From contig CBDBIW010000004.1 in assembly GCA_965206015.1 (NCBI GenBank), positions 248,001 through 312,000 on the forward strand: 64,000 nucleotides of DNA. The letters run 5' to 3'. The translations under genes were made by a program, and so were the position numbers. Within the stretch, counting starts at the first letter, position 1. Each line of letters opens with the position of its first letter. The notes under the pieces are model-generated. The model saw only the letters and a list, made by a program, of their open reading frames with translations. It did no database searches and was not told the origin of the DNA. Shown here piece by piece: positions 16,735 to 25,109 of this stretch. Origin of the DNA: JAJCYL01 sp965206015 (GTDB lineage Bacteria; Bacteroidota; Bacteroidia; Cytophagales; Cyclobacteriaceae).

Positions 16735-17670
16735 TTGGCAAACAAAGAATTCTACTGGTCTGATAAAAGAGAACCCCATTTCAAAAGGAGAAAGGAAATC
16801 CTGGAAGGACATCCGGAAATAAAAGAATTATATGGAATAGACAAGGGATTGAAGTACAAAACTTTGGCACTTGTTATTTTTCAATTAGCGACTGCGCCAT
16901 TTATCGCAGAACTCAACTGGTACTTCTATTGGCCAATTGCCTATTTCATTGGTGCTTCTGTAAGCCACACGATCTTTTTGGCTGTACATGAATTAAGCCA
17001 CGATCTCGCCTTTAAGAAAAAAGTATATAACAATTGGCTCGCAATAATCGCAAATATTCCCATTGTTGCCCCATATGCGATTTCCTTCAAAACTTACCAC
17101 CTGAAACATCATTGGGAACAGGGCACTGATAGGGATGACACGGATATTCCAAGTGAAACTGAAGCAAAGATATTTCGCGGTTATATTGGGAAATTGCTGT
17201 GGGCCATGAATCAAATTTTGTTTTATGCAGTACGGCCTGCTTTTGTTCGGCCCGTCAAGCTCGAAAAATGGCATTTTATAAATATTGCCTTTCAAATAAT
17301 AGCCATCTCAATTTATACCTGTTTTACTGGCTTTGGGGCTATCCTGTATTTGTTGCTGTCAATTTTTCTGGCCGGAAGTTTACACCCACTCGCAGGGCAT
17401 TTCATTTCAGAACACTATGTATTTAAAGAGGGTCAGGAAACCTACTCTTACTATGGACCACTGAACAAATTGGCATTGAATGTAGGGTATCACAATGAGC
17501 ACCATGATTTTCCCAATATACCTGGCTCCAGACTTCCGATTTTGAAAAAACAGGCTCCTGAATTTTATGATCATTTATTCTCCCACAGTTCATGGGTGAA
17601 CGTGATATTCCAGTTCATTGCGAATCCGTCAATTAATCTACATAGCCGGATAAAAAGAAATAGGTTATGA
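16735..17670 (+). CDS. Membrane fatty-acyl desaturase of the sphingolipid delta-4 desaturase (DEGS) type
   Basis: Di-iron membrane desaturase. It has the three histidine boxes of the group: HELSHDLAF, YHLKHH, and GYHNEHHDFPNIPGSRLP, and is strikingly like animal dihydroceramide desaturase DEGS1: YAISFKTYHLKHH, LHPLAGHFISEHYVFKEGQE, TYSYYGPLNKLALNVGYHNE, plus an N-terminal REPHFKRRKEILEGHPEIK. About four membrane segments lie between the boxes. DEGS enzymes place the 4,5 double bond in the sphingoid base of ceramide, and some Bacteroidota make sphingolipids, so that is the best guess. I use the TTG at 16735; a TTG at 16711 is also in frame but overlaps the promoter match. Confidence 0.88.
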   Translation: MANKEFYWSDKREPHFKRRKEILEGHPEIKELYGIDKGLKYKTLALVIFQLATAPFIAELNWYFYWPIAYFIGASVSHTIFLAVHELSHDLAFKKKVYNNWLAIIANIPIVAPYAISFKTYHLKHHWEQGTDRDDTDIPSETEAKIFRGYIGKLLWAMNQILFYAVRPAFVRPVKLEKWHFINIAFQIIAISIYTCFTGFGAILYLLLSIFLAGSLHPLAGHFISEHYVFKEGQETYSYYGPLNKLALNVGYHNEHHDFPNIPGSRLPILKKQAPEFYDHLFSHSSWVNVIFQFIANPSINLHSRIKRNRL

Positions 17671-17808
17671 GTTATAGTGTGCTGCTGTCAACAACTGTGC
17701 ATCCAAATTAGTCACGCACCTCTAGCAAGATTTTGACCTGAGAAATGATAATATTCAACCTCCCTCTTTATAAATACCGCGGCGGCCAAAATAAAACCGA
17801 TACCAAGA

Positions 17809-17854
17809 CCGTTGCAGGACGAGGCTATTTTTCTGAGAGTTGATTTCAAGGTGT
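17809..17854 (+). repeat. 46-bp inverted repeat arm B, with an IS982-like end beyond it
   Basis: Partner of 14770-14815 (43 of 46 matches, opposite orientation). Its outer tip, with the two bases before it, reads gaccgttgca. Just inside, near 17868-17880, the minus strand resembles the last codons of an IS982 transposase, as at the other arm. The rest of 17671-17924 shows no gene. Confidence 0.8.
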
Positions 17855-17924
17855 TCATTAATTAAATTAACATGAGTTCGATATAAAAATAAGGTTTTTT
17901 TGACAGGAAAAAAGGCAGTATTAC

Positions 17925-19002
17925 AAAGGCTCTAGTTTAGGTTTGCGTTGATATTATCATTTCATACCTACTGGCCAAGGAAACGTACCTTTGATAAGCT
18001 TTCACATCTTGAGCAGACATTTGGGCAAAATCTTTCAAGAATTGTTTGCTGCCCTTAAGGTTTTCTTTAATTCTGAACCAGTTGAGATATTGTTGCAGAT
18101 ATTTAGTGGATACACCCCAAAATTTATTGTCTATCCATTTCTTTAACCTGTGATGGGTGGAATTTACATGTTGGATATGGTAAACCCCATGTTTGACCCG
18201 TTGTTTCAAGTCAGAACGCAGAGGATGATGTTCTAAGTGGTTATCAATTGCAAATCCTTTGTAACTTACATGGGAGTCGGTACATAGAACTGTTTGTTCG
18301 GTGAGCCGCTCCCCAATGGCATTTTCTATGTCTGCTTTTTTCAACCTGCCAGCAGTAGCTACTGTTAAATCTACCTGGTCTTTTCGGTCCTGGGTAACAA
18401 TAAGGGCTATATGTTCACCATTAACCCCTTTTTTAGCAGACTTCCCTCCACGTTTTCTTGGCTGGTGGTTTTGTTGTTCCTTCCCTTTTTCTGAATGCAA
18501 AAAGAATGTTTCATCACTTTCGGTTATTCCGGTAAACCCTGACTTCTCAGATTGCTCGATTGATGATAGTATCTTATGACGCCAATCAAAGGCAGTCTTT
18601 TTGTTAATACTCAGGGTTTCCTTGATTTTGTCAAGGCTCTTCTCTTCGACCATAAGCTTTAGGTAGGCATCTATTTTATCCTTGCGATGGAGCCCGTCCA
18701 TCCATGTGCCTGAATATTCAGTGAAGCTACGCTTGCATGACTTGCATTTGTAACGATGGGCACCTTTGTCTTTTCCAAATTTCACATATCTGGTATGGGC
18801 GCAACACCCCTGTTTGTTGTCTAGAATCTTTCTGCGTACTTCCTGGCACTTGGGAACCCAGCTACTGGCTTGATCAACCTGTAGTAGTTCCTCTAGCAAC
18901 CCTTGACGCTCACCAGCCGAAAGGCCTGCAAAATATGACTTTATTGCCGATTTTTCCATGATTTAAAGATAACAATAATAGCTATATTAAACTAGAGCCT
19001 TT
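17925..19002 (-). mobile_element. Complete IS1595-family insertion sequence
   Basis: About 1.08 kb bounded by perfect 15-base inverted ends aaaggctctagttta at 17925-17939 and its complement at 18988-19002. It holds one transposase gene on the minus strand. The 8 bases outside each end (agtattac and atttttac) agree at 6 of 8 positions, so a target duplication of the usual IS1595 length is possible but not exact. A 5'-end fragment of a nearly identical copy lies at 23904-24215 in the same orientation. Confidence 0.85.
17937..18959 (-). CDS. IS1595-family (ISXO2-like) transposase
   Basis: A 340-residue DDE transposase. The C-terminal half holds the catalytic region: GITESDETFFLHSEKGKEQQ, VLCTDSHVSYKGF, and HIQHVNSTHHRLKKWI. 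The N-terminal zinc ribbon is damaged: this copy reads CCAHTRYVKFG, while the fragment at 24172 reads CCAHCGHTKYVKFG, so an in-frame 9-base deletion removed Cys-Gly-His and left only half of the first CxxC. The second knuckle, YKCKSCKRSF, is intact. The protein may therefore bind DNA poorly. Confidence 0.9.
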   Translation of the reverse strand: MEKSAIKSYFAGLSAGERQGLLEELLQVDQASSWVPKCQEVRRKILDNKQGCCAHTRYVKFGKDKGAHRYKCKSCKRSFTEYSGTWMDGLHRKDKIDAYLKLMVEEKSLDKIKETLSINKKTAFDWRHKILSSIEQSEKSGFTGITESDETFFLHSEKGKEQQNHQPRKRGGKSAKKGVNGEHIALIVTQDRKDQVDLTVATAGRLKKADIENAIGERLTEQTVLCTDSHVSYKGFAIDNHLEHHPLRSDLKQRVKHGVYHIQHVNSTHHRLKKWIDNKFWGVSTKYLQQYLNWFRIKENLKGSKQFLKDFAQMSAQDVKAYQRYVSLASRYEMIISTQT

Positions 19003-19089
19003 ATTTTTACTACGCCTTTTATCATTAGTGTGTTATGTTGGCCTTTTTCTTGAGTTACCGAATTTATGTATTGTTCAAAGCAATACTTT

Positions 19090-20310
19090 CTATATATCAA
19101 CCAGCTCTCTATAAACTGATAAATAGCTTTGCGCCTGAATTCCCAAAGCATATTGTTCTAACACCTTATTTCTCGCGTTCAGCCCCATTTGCTCTCTAAG
19201 TGCATCATTCTCCAAAATGGTTTTAATCTTGTCGCTCAGATCTTGGGCATTTTCTGCTTCTGCCAAAAAACCTGTTTCTCCATCTATCACCATATCAGGA
19301 ATCCCACCAATGTTAAACCCAACAACTGGAGTACCGCATGCCATTGATTCCAAAACTGTATTGGGTAAATTGTCCTCTCTAGAGGGGATGACGAACACAT
19401 CAGCTGCCGCGAAGATATTTCTAAGGTAATCTTCTTGATCAATTTGTCCAGTATATAAGATATCTTGGGCGTGTGCGTTGGACTCACTTAATCCTACAGC
19501 GATCAATTGATATTTAGATCCTTTCAGCAGTCCCATCGCTTTAATTAGCAAGTCAGCACCTTTTCTTCTTTTAGTTACACTTTGACTGACAAAGAGAATA
19601 AGTTTCTTATCTAAATGAGAACCTAGTCTTTTTTTTTGATCAGCCCTATTAAATGGTCTAAAAATACTATGCGGAACTCCATATGGAATATGAAGCTTCC
19701 TTTTCATAGAAAAAATCTCGCTTTTTTCAATTTCAGCCTTAAGCCATTTAGAAGGAGCAACAACCGTTATCGATTGACGACACTTTTTAATAGAATCACT
19801 TTTTTTTATAGTCATCTCACCTTCCAAACTCCCGAAAGCATCTATATTATTATCCCTATCTGCCATATAATGGAATATCCCCAAAATAGGATTCATATCG
19901 TGCATCGTCCAGACCACCGGCTTGTCAACCTTTAAAAAGAACGAATCCCAATCTAGAAAATCACCAACCCAATGAAGGTTAATTATATCTGCCTCCTTAT
20001 AATAAGGTGATTCCGTTACGTCAATAGGTGAACATGGGAAAGATATCCACTCGTAATCCCCTTTTATTTTTTTTGCCCTTCTACTTAATTTTTCTTGTTC
20101 ATTAAGGCCAAATCCCGTTAGTTTTAGTTTTCTTTTAAAAAAAGAATCAGGATTCTTCTGAACATATTTACTTTCTTCAATGATGCGACCAGATTTTTTA
20201 AGAAAAAGAATTTTCGATTTTATTCCGTTTTCAAGTAACCCTTCGTGCAACCTAATAGCAGCGTTCGCCGCACCCCCTACATCGTAAGTGTTAAGATGAA
20301 GAATTTTCAT
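19090..20310 (-). CDS. GT4-family glycosyltransferase
   Basis: Retaining GT-B glycosyltransferase that adds a sugar to a surface glycan. The N-terminal domain starts MKILHLNTYDVGGAANAAIR with a glycine-rich loop. The C-terminal nucleotide-sugar domain holds KKLILFVSQSVTKRRKGADL and the donor site REDNLPNTVLESMACGTPVV, where the usual first Glu of the EX7E motif is Asp. Length 406 is normal. Its start overlaps the stop of the methyltransferase gene by 4 bases, so the genes are likely one operon. The substrate is unknown. Confidence 0.88.
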   Translation of the reverse strand: MKILHLNTYDVGGAANAAIRLHEGLLENGIKSKILFLKKSGRIIEESKYVQKNPDSFFKRKLKLTGFGLNEQEKLSRRAKKIKGDYEWISFPCSPIDVTESPYYKEADIINLHWVGDFLDWDSFFLKVDKPVVWTMHDMNPILGIFHYMADRDNNIDAFGSLEGEMTIKKSDSIKKCRQSITVVAPSKWLKAEIEKSEIFSMKRKLHIPYGVPHSIFRPFNRADQKKRLGSHLDKKLILFVSQSVTKRRKGADLLIKAMGLLKGSKYQLIAVGLSESNAHAQDILYTGQIDQEDYLRNIFAAADVFVIPSREDNLPNTVLESMACGTPVVGFNIGGIPDMVIDGETGFLAEAENAQDLSDKIKTILENDALREQMGLNARNKVLEQYALGIQAQSYLSVYRELVDI

Positions 20311-21152
20311 TTGATAGCCTCAACAAAAATTGAATCGGGTTTTCTGATTTTGCCATCGATGGAATCCAAACCATACTCATTCCAGTTATCAATTTGACTT
20401 GAAAAAGCATTAACTATTTTAGTCTGCTTAAACCCTATTACTTCTAGTAAATTAGAAAGGGAATATTTATCATACATCCATTTATGGATCTCCCCACTCC
20501 TTCTAAATTTTATAAGATCAACATCATTCTTATCTTCAACAGAACAATTCTTTGCTAGAGATAATACTTTTTTATATGCTAACCGAAATGTATGTTTAAG
20601 ATTGATCACATTGCTCAGTCCTTTATCAGACTCATGGACTCTTTCTTCAAATGACTTCCTGAATTTCTTGAATTCCATTCCCATCCTTTCCTCAATATAC
20701 TGTGCATTTAGCAATTCCTTTTGTTTCCAAAAATTCAGCATTTCCCCACCCGACTCTTCTCTTACCGTTTGATCATATAATTCAATTACAGACCACTCAT
20801 AATTAGCTTCATTTACTGGAGTTGAATGTGCTAAAACTGATTGTAGGTTTTTTAAATATTCTTTTGCAATCATTTCAAGATCAGGTACAGCTACCCGAAT
20901 TATTCCGCCTGACTTCAATACTCGATAACATTCTTCCATGAAACTTACAGCTTCACTTTTTGAGAAATGTTCAAGAACATGCGAGTGATAAACTACACTA
21001 AAAAAATTATTTTGATAAGGTATACCTTGTAGTAAATTATGGGTAATTACATCTGGACTTTTTGATTTAAAATCCAGATTAACCCAACTCGTGTGATATT
21101 GTGAGCCACATCCGAGATTGAGAAAGTTTAACTTATTTCTTTCTGTAACCAT
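20307..21152 (-). CDS. SAM-dependent methyltransferase (class I)
   Basis: A 281-residue methyltransferase of the Methyltransf_11 type: motif I FLNLGCGSQYHTSWVNLDFK, motif II-like FFSVVYHSHVLEHFSKSEA, and SGGIIRVAVPDLEMIAKEYL. The C-terminal half is less typical and may fix substrate choice. It overlaps the upstream fusion gene by 20 bases and the downstream glycosyltransferase by 4 bases, so it likely methylates the same glycan those enzymes build. Confidence 0.82.
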   Translation of the reverse strand: MVTERNKLNFLNLGCGSQYHTSWVNLDFKSKSPDVITHNLLQGIPYQNNFFSVVYHSHVLEHFSKSEAVSFMEECYRVLKSGGIIRVAVPDLEMIAKEYLKNLQSVLAHSTPVNEANYEWSVIELYDQTVREESGGEMLNFWKQKELLNAQYIEERMGMEFKKFRKSFEERVHESDKGLSNVINLKHTFRLAYKKVLSLAKNCSVEDKNDVDLIKFRRSGEIHKWMYDKYSLSNLLEVIGFKQTKIVNAFSSQIDNWNEYGLDSIDGKIRKPDSIFVEAIK

Positions 21153-22839
21153 AAATATTCAACTGATTGTCCATGCCCAGATAGTGATTCCTTTGTAAAA
21201 GTGGTTGATTCGATGTTACTCCTACATGTTCGATATAATATCTAAATCCAGCCTCTTCCAACAAAGCTAGAAGTATTGAAAGTTCTTGATCCTTTTTCAA
21301 GAAAGAATGAAACTCAACAAAAATATTTTTAACATTAGAAAGAAGGTCTGCACAGTCCGTCAATACTTTAATTTCAGCTCCTTCTATGTCAATTTTTAAA
21401 AAATCTACAGTCTCCTCCAAGTAATCCCTTAACCTAACTGTTTTGACTTTATAGGTACTATTAACGTCGGATATGTTCGAAATCCTGCCTCCGTCTGCAC
21501 CTTCATGAAAAAAATCAAGCTCTACCTCTGAACTCCACAAAGCCTTGTTGATTAGTTCCACATCATTATACCCAAATTCATTCATGTTTTTATTTAGAGC
21601 ACGGTAGGCGGCTATATCAGGCTCAAAAGCTATAATATTAGAGTTAGGATACTCTTTCTTGAAATATAGTGATGCTAGGCCTATATTCGCACCTGCATCA
21701 ATAATAATCGGGCTATCTAAGGAAGTAAAAAAATTATAAATTTTTTTGCTGAATATTTCATCATATATAAATATGAATGATGCACTGTCAATATATTCAA
21801 TTTTTGGCCCTAATATACTAGTGTAGCCCTTTTCAAATCTAGGGAGTTTCTTAATTCTGTTTAGTTCTCTATTTTGCTTGTATAAAGTTTTGCTTTTTTT
21901 TCTCAGTAAGGCCTTTATTCTCTCAGGTAAAACTTTAATCATATTTTTTTTAAACTCCCTTAATCTTTTGTAATTGTGCTCTGCAATATTTTTATTGAAT
22001 TTTTGCATAATCATTAATGCTCTACGACTTTCGCTAATTTCAATTTTAGTAACCTCAATAAACTGAATCAGTGTTGTCCAATTATAATTATTGGAGGTAT
22101 CACAGTTCTCCCCTTGACCGTCAAAACCAATATTATTAACTAAGCTCGGATAAGGATGAAGAGAATACCCATTATTTATAAAAATATTTGCATACCACTT
22201 TACGGCCCAAGTTTTTATCGATCCTTGAGCATTGGCTTTTAAATGAGCATAAAATGGGTAAGAATTTTTAATATTAAACCTTTCTATTTCTTTTTCATCA
22301 GTAATTTTTGCTAGTAAATCTGATGCATTAAAATTTGCCAGATTCCAGGATTCTTTCCAAGTTGCCCATCCCCAAGACGACGCTGTGTTATAAAAAAAAG
22401 TAGGTGGAAGTTTTTTTTTGACTGGAAACATATATCCAGAAATATGCATCACCTTATCCTCATTTTTGTAGATATTAAGAGCATCATTCATGAACTTCAA
22501 AAAGCCCTTTGAAGTTACCAAATCATCTTCCAGTACAATTATCTGCCCATGCTTGTTAACTATATTGGTCACTCCGTCGATAATGTTTTCAGCTAATCCC
22601 CAATTCCTTTTTCGAATTATAAGTTCCTGTTCTCCACACCATTTTCTAGATTTTACTATCTTTTTGACTTCCTCTATTTTCTTAACATCTTTCTCAGAAG
22701 CTCCTTCTTTTGCTCCATCGGCATAAATATATAAAATTGACTCCTTAGCTAAGTCATTTTTTTCAAGGGCTTCTAGCGTTTGCTGTGTATGCCACGGGCG
22801 GTTATAAACAAAAAGGACTATTGGGGCCAACGATGACAT
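21133..22839 (-). CDS. Fusion of a GT2-like glycosyltransferase and an FkbM-family methyltransferase
   Basis: One 568-residue frame with two enzymes. Residues 1-~290 resemble glycosyltransferases of the GT2 group: PIVLFVYNRPWHTQQTLEAL, then the metal-binding EDDLVTS (GQIIVLEDDLVTSKGFLKFM) and SSWGWATWKESWNLAN. Residues ~355-540 are an FkbM methyltransferase: PIIIDAGANIGLASLYFKKE, IAFEPDIAAYRALNKNM, and VDFLKIDIEGAEIKVLTD. Such a fusion suggests sugar transfer and O-methylation on one acceptor. A linker rich in Lys and Arg (residues 290-345) joins them. No break is visible. Confidence 0.85.
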   Translation of the reverse strand: MSSLAPIVLFVYNRPWHTQQTLEALEKNDLAKESILYIYADGAKEGASEKDVKKIEEVKKIVKSRKWCGEQELIIRKRNWGLAENIIDGVTNIVNKHGQIIVLEDDLVTSKGFLKFMNDALNIYKNEDKVMHISGYMFPVKKKLPPTFFYNTASSWGWATWKESWNLANFNASDLLAKITDEKEIERFNIKNSYPFYAHLKANAQGSIKTWAVKWYANIFINNGYSLHPYPSLVNNIGFDGQGENCDTSNNYNWTTLIQFIEVTKIEISESRRALMIMQKFNKNIAEHNYKRLREFKKNMIKVLPERIKALLRKKSKTLYKQNRELNRIKKLPRFEKGYTSILGPKIEYIDSASFIFIYDEIFSKKIYNFFTSLDSPIIIDAGANIGLASLYFKKEYPNSNIIAFEPDIAAYRALNKNMNEFGYNDVELINKALWSSEVELDFFHEGADGGRISNISDVNSTYKVKTVRLRDYLEETVDFLKIDIEGAEIKVLTDCADLLSNVKNIFVEFHSFLKKDQELSILLALLEEAGFRYYIEHVGVTSNQPLLQRNHYLGMDNQLNIYGYRKK

Positions 22840-22847
22840 AATATCAA

Positions 22848-23909
22848 TTATAACTTGATTGCATCAATGATTAATGATGTGTATTCTAATTGCTCGTTAT
22901 TGTTTCTTTTATCGTAGCGTTTTGATCTTATTATTTTTCCAGCTTCATCTGTCCAATCAGTAAAATGAAAATTTCCATATTCATCCCAGTACTCTAACAA
23001 GTTGACCCTGAACCCTACTTTTTCAAGCCTTTCGGTCATCAATTTGTAATTATATAGCACCTTATGATCATCCGCACCATCTCCATTCCCACCAGGCCTC
23101 ACGTATTCAATATATTCTTTATCTGGATGATACCCATCCGGTACAGCCAACCTCATAACTCCATTTTTCTTTAAAAAATTAAAACAGTTTTGGTTAGCAA
23201 GCAAAGTGTCCTCATCCGATAAATGTTCCCAAACATGTTCTGCCATAATATTGTCCAGTCTTAAATACAAAAGCACTCGTTTCCAGTCTTTTATGTATGT
23301 TATATTTAGGTCATCAATATCAGTCGAAATCCAACCACTAGCTGCCGTGCCACCCGCTCCAACATTTATTTTTCTTTTTGATGATATGAACAATAGCCAA
23401 AACAATCTATATGGAATTCTTCTGGTCATTACAGGCGTCATTCTTTTGATGAATGCTAAACCCTTAACCTTTACTTTTTCCACTACGCAATTTTTTATAT
23501 CGGCTTGATTTATATTTTTAATCAAAGCATCTATTTGGTCACGTTTTATATTGCCTCCTTTGAATGAGGACTTAGTTAAATTAAAATTTTCATTCACATA
23601 ATAGTCACAAGCTTCCAATGTGAAGGTGAATTTCAGATTTTCTGGTAAGAATGAAAGGTTCCATTTTGACTCTGGTTCCTCAAGGTTACTAGTGAAAATT
23701 TTCTTTTTGTGAGAATAATCATGATTTTGATGGTATACCTTATACACCATACTAAGATCAATTACCTGATATCCCTTTTTTCTAGCGTCATAAATCATCC
23801 ACAAATCCCACCCCGGTCGACCTACCACTAGCGGCTTCATCTGAGACTTGCTATACTGGTTTGAACGAAAAATAAAATAATCTGAACCTGATGGAGCATG
23901 AACATCCAT
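22848..23909 (-). CDS. Truncated glycosyltransferase joined to a methyltransferase domain
   Basis: The first ~60 residues (DVHAPSGSDYFIFRSNQYS, VVGRPGWDLWMIYDARKKGY, VYKVYHQNHDYSHKKK) match only the C-terminal end of a GT2-like family; the catalytic N-terminal part is gone. Residues ~180-350 are a class I methyltransferase with KINVGAGGTAASGWISTD, NIMAEHVWEHLSDEDTLLAN and KNGVMRLAVPDGYHPDKEYI. The frame's ATG lies at the junction with the IS1595 fragment, so the original gene was longer and was cut by the insertion. The methyltransferase domain may still be made from this borrowed start. Treat as a probable broken gene with one intact domain. Confidence 0.75.
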   Translation of the reverse strand: MDVHAPSGSDYFIFRSNQYSKSQMKPLVVGRPGWDLWMIYDARKKGYQVIDLSMVYKVYHQNHDYSHKKKIFTSNLEEPESKWNLSFLPENLKFTFTLEACDYYVNENFNLTKSSFKGGNIKRDQIDALIKNINQADIKNCVVEKVKVKGLAFIKRMTPVMTRRIPYRLFWLLFISSKRKINVGAGGTAASGWISTDIDDLNITYIKDWKRVLLYLRLDNIMAEHVWEHLSDEDTLLANQNCFNFLKKNGVMRLAVPDGYHPDKEYIEYVRPGGNGDGADDHKVLYNYKLMTERLEKVGFRVNLLEYWDEYGNFHFTDWTDEAGKIIRSKRYDKRNNNEQLEYTSLIIDAIKL

Positions 23910-24215
23910 GTGCCTGAATATTCAGTGAAGCTACGCTTGCATGACTTGCATTTGTAACGATGGGCACCTTTGTCTTTTCCAAATTTCACATATTTGGTAT
24001 GGCCGCAATGGGCGCAACACCCCTGTTTGTTGTCTAGAATCTTTCTGCGTACTTCCTGGCACTTGGGAACCCAGCTACTGGCTTGATCAACCTGTAGTAG
24101 TTCCTCTAGCAACCCTTGACGCTCACCAGCCGAAAGGCCTGCAAAATATGACTTTATTGCCGATTTTTCCATGATTTAAAGATAACAATAATAGCTATAT
24201 TAAACTAGAGCCTTT
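23904..24215 (-). mobile_element. 5'-end fragment of a second IS1595 copy
   Basis: From the end repeat (taaactagagccttt, ending at 24215) through the transposase ATG at 24172 to about codon 90, then lost at a junction near 23904. Apart from one substitution and the 9 bases missing from copy 1, it looks identical to 18691-19002. It keeps the intact zinc knuckle CAHCGH. The orientation is the same as copy 1, so the two bracket the glycosyltransferase block. Confidence 0.88.
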
Positions 24216-24264
24216 TGATATTTTAAAGAACTGAATTTCAATTGGTTAAACCAAATACCTGCCC

Positions 24265-24643
24265 ATGTTATCTGCTGATAAAATTACCGGAATTTTCTGT
24301 TCTATTGACGACTTTTAACTTGATTTCCTACCGAAATATCAAAAAGCCCTGCCCGGTACCAAAAAATCCAGGCTATTTACTTGAAAAATCAAGCTGCTGG
24401 ACAATGTACCGGTATTAGTTTTATTGACAGTACTCCTCCAGGAGTTTGCCGTAACAGACGCATTCATAACCACAAAGTTTTTGAAGGATTGGCTAAAACA
24501 GGCCAATGTTCTACAGGCTGGTTCTATGGCTTCAAATTACACATCATCACTGCTGATACAGGTGAAATCGCAGATTTTTTGCTTCCCCCTGGTAATGTGA
24601 ACGACCGTAAGCCTCTTACAATTGAGCACTGGCCAAGAAAGTA
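24265..24643 (+). pseudogene. IS982-family transposase remnant
   Basis: The start (ATG at 24265) gives MLSADKITGIFCSIDDF and then a stop, followed in frame by DFLPKYQKALPGTKKSR, an IS982-type N-terminus. The middle is missing. From 24381 the frame gives ISFIDSTPPGVCRNRRIHNH, KVFEGLAKTGQ, and GWFYGFKLHIITADTGEIAD, the catalytic core with its first Asp (FIDST). It ends abruptly at the junction with the IS3 remnant. Inactive. Confidence 0.8.
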
Positions 24644-25052
24644 GCCCAATTTAATGAAAGAGATAAAAGCAGGGGGACCAGAACAGGCTTTTGTCAGTGA
24701 CATCACTTACATAAAGAGTGGACAACAAGTACACTATTTATCATTGGTTACTGATGCCTGCAGTCGCAAGATCATGGAACTTTATCTCAGTGATGACATG
24801 CGTACTGAACATGTGGTGATAGCCTTGAAAAGGACTGTTAAGGAAGGACTGTTAAGGAAGGAAAAACCAGTCAAGAACTTATCCGTCATTCAGATAGAGG
24901 ATTACAATACTGTTCTTCTCTGGCTATCAAAACGAACTCAATAGACAGCAAATCGGTCCTTCCATGACCATAGGCCGCATCTTGGTCTAAACTTTAAAAC
25001 ACCTGATTTTATACATGAAAAATCCTGTGAAGAATACTCCTGGGGATTAATC
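24644..25052 (+). pseudogene. IS3-family orfB (integrase) remnant
   Basis: Begins mid-gene with NLMKEIKAGGPEQAFVSDIT and YIKSGQQVHYLSLVTDACSR, the rve core of an IS150-like transposase. A perfect 14-bp tandem duplication at 24831-24858 shifts the frame. After it, the other frames still spell HSDRGLQYCSS and YQNELNRQQIGPSMT, and near 24985 RPHLGLNFKTPDFIHEKS, the family C-terminus. Stops, frameshifts and missing parts show it is dead. The remaining bases up to dnaK hold no gene. Confidence 0.8.
24831..24858. repeat. Perfect tandem duplication, 14 bp x 2
   Basis: Unit aggactgttaagga twice head to tail within the IS3 remnant. Since 14 is not a multiple of three it breaks the reading frame. Confidence 0.9.
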
Positions 25053-25109
25053 TAAAGCTTTTTAAAAACCGTTAACCTAGCTTAGGACGGATCAGATATG
25101 ATGTTTTGA

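Noticed and set aside
18301..18579. Open frame antisense to the IS1595 transposase
   Set aside because: It is the shadow of the transposase coding sequence, with no promoter or family signature.
24381..24944. Two consecutive transposase-like frames read as one element
   Set aside because: The first is IS982-type and the second is IS3-type; they are debris of different families placed side by side.
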